Origin: Streptomyces sp. SAI-127 | GTDB lineage: Bacteria; Actinomycetota; Actinomycetes; Streptomycetales; Streptomycetaceae | Assembly: GCF_029894425.1 (NCBI RefSeq) | Contig: NZ_JARXYJ010000001.1 | Coordinates: forward strand, 4,402,001 to 4,466,000 | DNA length: 64,000 nt | Reading direction: 5' to 3' | In this document: positions 59,548-64,000 of the stretch, piece by piece | How the letters are laid out: each line of letters starts with the position of its first letter | Numbering within the stretch: the first letter of the stretch is position 1 | Translations under genes and position numbers: made by a program | The notes under the pieces: model-generated | Database searches by the model: none | The model's input: the letters and a program-made list of their open reading frames with translations, nothing else | What the model was told of the DNA's origin: nothing

Positions 59548-59609
59548 GCGACCAGCCACGACGGACCCGCTGCCGCTCCTCGACCTCACCCTGCGCCCCT
59601 TGGGGGCGC
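59548..59609. repeat. Dispersed repeat and small hairpin between the amidohydrolase and NmrA-like genes
   Basis: GCGACCAGCCACGACGGACC with CGCTGCC (59548-59574) matches 9943-9969 at 24 of 27 positions. GCGCCCC-TTG-GGGGCGC (59593-59609) follows. Both belong to the GC-palindromic repeats common in streptomycete intergenic DNA. Confidence 0.65.
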
Positions 59610-59655
59610 CGGACCCACGCGGCAGATGCGCCTGGACGGGCGTACGGTCGAAGAC

Positions 59656-60312
59656 ATGCGCATTGTCATCGCTGGTGGTCATGGTCAGATCGCGCTGCGG
59701 CTGGAGCGACTGCTCGCCGCGCGCGGGGACGAGGTAGCGGGGATCATCCGTCGTGCCGAACAGGGCGACGACCTGCGGGAGGTCGGTGCCGAACCGGTCG
59801 TGCTGGACCTGGAGTCGGCCTCGGTCGAGGAGGTCACCGCCCTTCTGCGGGGCGCGGACGCGGCGGTCTTCGCGGCGGGCGCGGGTCCGGGAAGCGGCGC
59901 GGCCCGCAAGGACACGGTGGACAAGGCCGCGGCGGTGCTGTTCGCGGACGCGGCGGTCCGGGCGGGCGTACGACGCTTCGTGATCGTGTCGTCCATGGGC
60001 GCGGACGCACGGCACGAGGGTGACGAGATCTTCGATGTGTACCTGCGCGCCAAGGGCGAAGCCGACGCCCATGTGAGCGGCTTGGACGCCCTGGACTGGA
60101 CGGTTCTGCGTCCCGGCGCGCTCACGGACGACGCGGGCAACGGTCTCGTACGTCTGGAGGCGCACACCGGCCGCGGTCCGATTCCGCGCGACGACGTGGC
60201 CGCCGTACTGGCGGAGTTGCTGGACACGCCGGCGACGGCAGGGCTGACACTGGAGCTGATCAGCGGTTCCACGCCGGTCTCGGTCGCGGTGAAGTCGGTG
60301 GCGGGCAACTGA
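59656..60312 (+). CDS. NAD(P)-binding epimerase/NmrA-like protein
   Basis: 218 residues from ATG 59656; an in-frame extension to 59494 crosses a dispersed repeat and is not coding. The dinucleotide motif is IAGGHGQIALRLERLLAARG; VSSMGADARHEGD and LDWTVLRPGALTDD are the SDR_a5-like features (no YxxxK catalytic pair). Weakly similar in fold to the 51613 protein but not a close paralogue. The SnoaL-like gene starts two bases later. Confidence 0.85.
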   Translation: MRIVIAGGHGQIALRLERLLAARGDEVAGIIRRAEQGDDLREVGAEPVVLDLESASVEEVTALLRGADAAVFAAGAGPGSGAARKDTVDKAAAVLFADAAVRAGVRRFVIVSSMGADARHEGDEIFDVYLRAKGEADAHVSGLDALDWTVLRPGALTDDAGNGLVRLEAHTGRGPIPRDDVAAVLAELLDTPATAGLTLELISGSTPVSVAVKSVAGN

Positions 60313-60314
60313 GG

Positions 60315-60716
60315 ATGGCCGCCGAGGGGGTGCCCGCCGCGCAAGAGGCGTTGCTGCGGCGGATGTACGAGGTCTTCGCGACGGACGAGCGGGACGCCTT
60401 CGTACCGCACTGTCTCGCCCCGGACGTGGACTGGCCGAACATGCTGGACGGCGGCCGCCTGCACGGACGTGAAGCGGTACGGGCTTACTGGGCACGGCAG
60501 TTCGCGGCGGGGCATCCCCTCGTACGGCTGGAGGGGCTGAGGTCGGACGAGCTCGCCGGGGCGGTGGTGCTGACCGTACGGCTCGGGGTGCGCGACGCGT
60601 CGGGCGAGGGGTGGGCCGGGGAGACGGTCGAGCACGTGTACCGGTTCGCTGAGGACGGGCTCGTGGTTCGGATGGATGTGCGGGAGGGGTCTGAGTCGGG
60701 GTCGTACGGCGGCTGA
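60315..60716 (+). CDS. SnoaL/NTF2-like protein
   Basis: 133 residues with the NTF2-like cone-fold pattern: LLRRMYEVFATDERDAFVPH, DWPNMLDGGRLHGREAVRAY and late strands VEHVYRFAEDGLVVRMDV. Such small proteins act as isomerases, cyclases or ligand-binding partners; none is provable here. It starts two bases after the NmrA-like stop, so the two are translationally coupled and probably work on one substrate. Confidence 0.8.
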   Translation: MAAEGVPAAQEALLRRMYEVFATDERDAFVPHCLAPDVDWPNMLDGGRLHGREAVRAYWARQFAAGHPLVRLEGLRSDELAGAVVLTVRLGVRDASGEGWAGETVEHVYRFAEDGLVVRMDVREGSESGSYGG

Positions 60717-60761
60717 AATCCGGCGCGGTGGGCTCTGACGGGTCGTAGGGCAGCCGGACGC

Positions 60762-60974
60762 TCAGAACAGTGGCAGCTGTCCGGGGACGAGGGGCAGTGC
60801 GTACCCGTCCAACGACGGCTGGGCCGCTCCGAGTTCCGCCTGCTTGCGGGAGCCCGGGCAGGAGACCAGCTGACCTCTCGCGCGTGCTCCGGGCGGGTCA
60901 TGCCGGGCGAAGCGGCCGGCGACGACGGCGATCTCGCGACGGCATTCGGGGCAGAGCCTGCGACGACTGGACAT
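60762..60974 (-). CDS. Small Cys-containing protein, function unknown
   Basis: 70 residues from ATG 60974; longer upstream frames lie in non-coding GC-rich DNA. The N-terminal MSSRRRLCPECRREIAVVAG contains CxxC, a His follows in RFARHDPP and a third Cys in VSCPGS, so a small zinc finger is possible. The C-terminus (LDGYALPLVPGQLPLF) is hydrophobic. Convergent with the SnoaL-like gene. Confidence 0.6.
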   Translation of the reverse strand: MSSRRRLCPECRREIAVVAGRFARHDPPGARARGQLVSCPGSRKQAELGAAQPSLDGYALPLVPGQLPLF

Positions 60975-61484
60975 GCAGTCAGTGTGCCCGGACGGGCGAC
61001 GTTTGTGCGTCCCGAGCGGGCAGCTGGGCCTGGCGGGGCGCGCGGGAAGGGCGGCGGAGCTCAAGGGCGGGCGGCGTCCGGGGGCGGGAGGGGGCGCGCC
61101 TGAGGGCACGGGACGCCTCGCGTCTGGTAATCGCTCCGCCGCGCAGCCTGTTGTACGCCGCCATCACCATCACGGCCCTGGCCGAGAAACGTCGTGGCAA
61201 GCCGTGCGGCAGGACCGACCTCCGCGGCCTCGCCGAGCTCAACCGCAGGATCCGGCATCGCGAGGTGGGCGTTCATGCGACGGCTGGTCGACGACCGACT
61301 GACAGCAGCTTGAACGCACGGGCCGGAGGGTGCCCTACAGCCTGGGCATCATGGGTCTGATCACGGCCTGCGCCCAGCGCTGCGCGAGGAACACGGACGC
61401 GTGTCCTGACTCCACCGGCCCGCCGGTGAGACACATCATCCGGCCCGGCCGCGTGATGGAGCGCCTGAACATCCCGAAACACGA
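60975..61484. other. Gene-poor segment next to tRNA-Tyr
   Basis: About 510 bp without a supported gene. A plus-strand stretch around 61120-61310 (LLYAAITITALAEKRRGKPC, then LRGLAELNRRIRHREVGVHA) and a minus-strand stretch ending at 61335 (QRWAQAVIRPMMPRL) look protein-like but lack starts or full length. They could be decayed remnants, as often occurs beside tRNA integration sites; no attachment-site duplication of the tRNA end is visible inside the window. Confidence 0.4.
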
Positions 61485-61530
61485 AGAGACCCCCTCCACT
61501 CTGCGTTTCCGCAGTTCGGAGGGGGTCTCT
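61485..61530 (-). terminator. Terminator hairpin downstream of tRNA-Tyr
   Basis: Outer 13-bp stem AGAGACCCCCTCC / GGAGGGGGTCTCT, small internal loop, inner 5-bp stem CTGCG / CGCAG with TTTC loop; it lies seven bases past the tRNA 3' end. Confidence 0.8.
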
Positions 61531-61537
61531 CTCAGCG

Positions 61538-61619
61538 TGGCGGCGCCAGGATTCGAACCTGGGAAGGCTGAGCCGGCAGATTTACAGTCTGCTCCCTTTG
61601 GCCGCTCGGGCACACCGCC
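61538..61619 (-). tRNA. tRNA-Tyr (GTA)
   Basis: 82 nt with a long variable arm (class II). Acceptor GGCGGTG / CGCCGCC; anticodon stem-loop CAGACTGTAAATCTG (GTA); variable arm CCGGCTCAGCCTTCCCAGG region; T-loop GTTCGAATC; discriminator A. CCA is not encoded. Confidence 0.95.
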
Positions 61620-61855
61620 GGGGTTTGCTGCCCTTCGAACCGTCTTTCGGCGGTGCTCCGTGGCAACGACGTAAACAATACCCGATGCCGAGGGGTGCTT
61701 CGCCACCCGATTGATCTGCGCCCGGAGGGCATGTGGTGACTAGGCTTGGGCGGATGCGGCCCGGGTCCACGCCGGGCTCGGCGCCCGCCCCCACGTACGC
61801 CGATACGCATCCGTACGCACGCCGACACGCACCCCGATACAAGGAGCCACAGGAC

Positions 61856-62344
61856 ATGGCCGACTCCAGTTTCGACATCGTCTCGAAGGTCGAGCGGCAG
61901 GAGGTCGACAACGCCCTCAACCAGGCCGCCAAGGAGATCTCCCAGCGCTACGACTTCAAAGGCGTGGGTGCCTCGATCTCGTGGTCCGGCGACAAGATCC
62001 TGATGGAGGCGAACTCCGAGGACCGGGTCAATGCCGTCCTCGACGTCTTCCAGTCCAAGCTGATCAAGCGTGGGATCTCCCTGAAGGCGCTCGACGCGGG
62101 TGAGCCGCAGCTCTCCGGCAAGGAGTACAAGATCTTCGCGTCGATCGAGGAGGGCATCTCCCAGGAGAACGCGAAGAAGGTCGCGAAGATCATCCGTGAC
62201 GAGGGTCCGAAGGGCGTGAAGGCCCAGGTCCAGGGTGACGAGCTGCGGGTCAGCTCGAAGAGCCGTGACGACCTGCAGTCCATCATCGCCCTGCTGAAGG
62301 GCAAGGACTTCGACTTCGCGCTCCAGTTCGTGAACTACCGGTGA
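61856..62344 (+). CDS. yajQ: YajQ family nucleotide (c-di-GMP)-binding protein
   Basis: 162 residues from ATG 61856 (AAGGAG nine bases upstream); an in-frame extension to 61733 is not conserved. [33 protein letters not shown] and the end [15 protein letters not shown] match YajQ. Homologues bind c-di-GMP or nucleotides and influence transcription; the role in streptomycetes is untested as far as I know. It lies on the plus strand and ends at a shared terminator. Confidence 0.92.
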   Translation: MADSSFDIVSKVERQEVDNALNQAAKEISQRYDFKGVGASISWSGDKILMEANSEDRVNAVLDVFQSKLIKRGISLKALDAGEPQLSGKEYKIFASIEEGISQENAKKVAKIIRDEGPKGVKAQVQGDELRVSSKSRDDLQSIIALLKGKDFDFALQFVNYR

Positions 62345-62369
62345 GGCGCTGATACAGCGAAATACGAGG

Positions 62370-62400
62370 AAGGGTGGGCACCTGGCCGGTGCCCACCCTT
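62370..62400. terminator. Bidirectional terminator between yajQ and the GlsB-like gene
   Basis: A perfect 13-bp stem AAGGGTGGGCACC / GGTGCCCACCCTT with a 5-base loop, between convergent stops. Confidence 0.8.
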
Positions 62401-62426
62401 CTCGCCTGCTGGCTGCGGTTCGGGGG

Positions 62427-62693
62427 TCAGTCGCGCGAGTTGCCGAAGAGGAGACGGTAGGCGATCAGCAGCACGAGGGAGCCGCCGATCGCGGCGGCCC
62501 AGGTGGTCCCGTCGTAGAAGCTCTTGGTGACCGGGTGGTCCAGCCAACGGGCCGATATCCAGCCGCCGATGAACGCGCCCGCGATGCCGATGAGGGTCGT
62601 CCCGATGAAGCCACCCGGGTCCCGGCCCGGCAACAGGAACTTGGCGATGGCTCCGGCCAACAGCCCCAGGATGATCCAGCCGATGATGCTCAT
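62427..62693 (-). CDS. GlsB/YeaQ/YmgE stress-type membrane protein
   Basis: 88 residues with three hydrophobic segments: MSIIGWIILGLLAGAIAKFL, GGFIGTTLIGIAGAFIGGW and AAAIGGSLVLLIAYRLLFG. The PGRDPGGFIGTTLIGIAGA signature is that of the transglycosylase-associated (GlsB/YeaQ) family, linked to general stress in other bacteria. It is convergent with yajQ and divergent from the permease. Confidence 0.88.
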   Translation of the reverse strand: MSIIGWIILGLLAGAIAKFLLPGRDPGGFIGTTLIGIAGAFIGGWISARWLDHPVTKSFYDGTTWAAAIGGSLVLLIAYRLLFGNSRD

Positions 62694-62904
62694 GCCCTGA
62701 ACCTGCCCTTCCGCGCTGTGCCCGCACTGTCCGTGGTCTGTGATCTACGTCCCGGTCGACTGTGCGTGTGCTGGAGCGCTTGGGTTGGACGACGTGCTCG
62801 TGCGACGCGCGTGCGGTGCTCTTCGTGCGGGTGTTCGTGTCCCGTTGATGAAGAGGACGTCCGTACTGCACCTCGCGGTTGCAGAGATCAGTAGGGTGCG
62901 GCGC

Positions 62905-64000
62905 ATGACAGATTCCGGTGCCGAACTGCGGCGCACGCTGGGCACAGGCGACGCCGTGGTCATCGGTCTCGGCTCGATGATCGGTGCCGGGATCTTCGCC
63001 GCCCTCGGCCCCGCGGCGCGTGCCGCCGGGTCCGGGCTGCTGCTCGGGCTCGCGGTCGCCGCCGTGGTCGCCTACTGCAACGCCACGTCCTCGGCACGGC
63101 TGGCCGCCCTGTACCCGGCCTCGGGCGGCACCTATGTGTACGGGCGGGAGCGGCTCGGGCCGTTCTGGGGTTATCTCGCGGGCTGGTCGTTCGTGGTCGG
63201 AAAGACGGCCTCCTGTGCGGCGATGGCGCTGACGGTGGGTGCGTACGTCTGGCCGGAGCAGGCCCATGCCGTGGCCGTGGCTGCCGTGGTGGCGCTGACC
63301 GCGGTGAACTACGGCGGGATCCAGAAGTCCGCCTGGCTGACCCGGGCGATCGTGGCGGTGGTCCTCGCTGTCCTCGCTTCCGTGGTGGTCGTGTGTCTTG
63401 GGTCCGGGGCCTCGGAGGCCGGGCGGCTGGACGCTGGGGTCTCCGGCGGCGTGAGCGGGGTGCTGCAGGCGGCCGGTCTGCTGTTCTTCGCGTTCGCGGG
63501 GTACGCGCGCATCGCGACCCTCGGTGAGGAGGTACGGGATCCCGCGCGCACCATCCCCCGTGCGATCCCCCTGGCCCTGGGCATCACGCTGGCGGTGTAC
63601 GCGGGTGTGGCGGTGGCTGTCCTTTCCGTACTGGGCGCTGCTGCTCTGGGCCGTGCCGACGCGCCGCTGGCCGAGGCGGTGCGAGCGGCCGGGGTGTCGG
63701 GGCTCGTGCCGGTGGTGCGGGTGGGTGCCGTCGTGGCCGCGCTGGGTTCGCTGCTCGCCCTGATTCTCGGCGTCTCACGAACGACGTTGGCCATGGCCCG
63801 GGACCGGCATCTGCCGGGCGCGCTGTCGGCCGTCCACCCTCGCTTCCAGGTGCCGCACCGGGCCGAGCTGGCCGTGGGCGCGGTGGTCGCGATCCTCGCC
63901 GCCACGGTCGACGTGCGGGGCGCGATCGGTTTCTCCTCCTTCGGTGTGCTCGCGTACTACGCGGTGGCCAACGCGTCGGCGTGGACACTCGGTTCGGCTC
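62905..64000 (+). CDS. APC family amino-acid permease, cut at the window end
   Basis: 365 codons are visible from ATG 62905, with no stop before the window ends. VVIGLGSMIGAGIFAALGPA is the conserved TM1 (GSMIGAGIF) of the APC superfamily; ARLAALYPASGGTYVYGRER, GLLFFAFAGYARIATLGEEV and DPARTIPRAIPLALG follow, with about ten TM segments so far. It probably imports an amino acid or amine. A -10-like TAGGGT at 62892-62897 ends seven bases before the ATG, suggesting a leaderless mRNA; no -35 was recognised. Confidence 0.88.
   Translation, partial: MTDSGAELRRTLGTGDAVVIGLGSMIGAGIFAALGPAARAAGSGLLLGLAVAAVVAYCNATSSARLAALYPASGGTYVYGRERLGPFWGYLAGWSFVVGKTASCAAMALTVGAYVWPEQAHAVAVAAVVALTAVNYGGIQKSAWLTRAIVAVVLAVLASVVVVCLGSGASEAGRLDAGVSGGVSGVLQAAGLLFFAFAGYARIATLGEEVRDPARTIPRAIPLALGITLAVYAGVAVAVLSVLGAAALGRADAPLAEAVRAAGVSGLVPVVRVGAVVAALGSLLALILGVSRTTLAMARDRHLPGALSAVHPRFQVPHRAELAVGAVVAILAATVDVRGAIGFSSFGVLAYYAVANASAWTLGSA

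Noticed and set aside
61538..61619. Integration of a mobile element in tRNA-Tyr
   Set aside because: No integrase gene and no repeated tRNA 3' end were seen within the window.

Overview
This window is a chromosomal segment of a Streptomyces-type actinobacterium. The GC content is very high, with strong third-position GC bias and many GTG/TTG starts. NusG has the long acidic N-terminus and RpoB the short TTG-initiated N-terminus seen in streptomycetes, rpsD is missing from the alpha operon, and GC-rich palindromic repeats typical of the genus occur between genes. Most of the window is the minus-strand translation/transcription superregion.

Read in its transcriptional direction (high to low coordinates), the core is: tRNA-Thr and tRNA-Met, rpmG, two MaoC/Had-like dehydratase genes; then, after an accessory block, tRNA-Trp, secE, nusG, rplK, rplA, two paralogous lipoprotein genes, rplJ, rplL, rpoB, rpoC, a DUF1707 membrane protein gene, rpsL, rpsG, fusA, tuf, a small accessory insert (acyltransferase plus small membrane protein), the S10 operon (rpsJ to rpsQ), the spc operon (rplN to secY), adk, map, infA, rpmJ, rpsM, rpsK, rpoA, rplQ, a secreted protein gene and truA. 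Operon boundaries are marked by strong hairpins, and many neighbouring genes overlap as TGATG or TAATG.

The left end (1-6719, plus strand) is an accessory cluster: a cut GH26 beta-mannanase-like gene, an Egghead-like GT2 membrane glycosyltransferase, a secreted GH113-like beta-mannanase, a GDP-mannose-pyrophosphorylase-like nucleotidyltransferase and a membrane O-acyltransferase with an SGNH domain. Together they suggest synthesis, acetylation and trimming of a beta-mannan-type extracellular polysaccharide. This is the strongest candidate for an undescribed system in the window.

From 47.8 to 57 kb an accessory block interrupts the conserved order: aspartate aminotransferase-like and adenosine-deaminase-like genes, a conserved hypothetical gene broken at a nine-C run, a TetR/NmrA divergon with two palindromic operators, murB, an 800-bp repeat-filled intergenic region, and an MFS exporter with its TetR regulator. 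The right end (58-64 kb) holds an amidohydrolase that lacks two metal-site residues, an NmrA-like/SnoaL-like pair, a small Cys-containing protein, tRNA-Tyr, yajQ, a GlsB-type membrane protein and a truncated APC permease. I saw no insertion sequence, prophage or CRISPR array.
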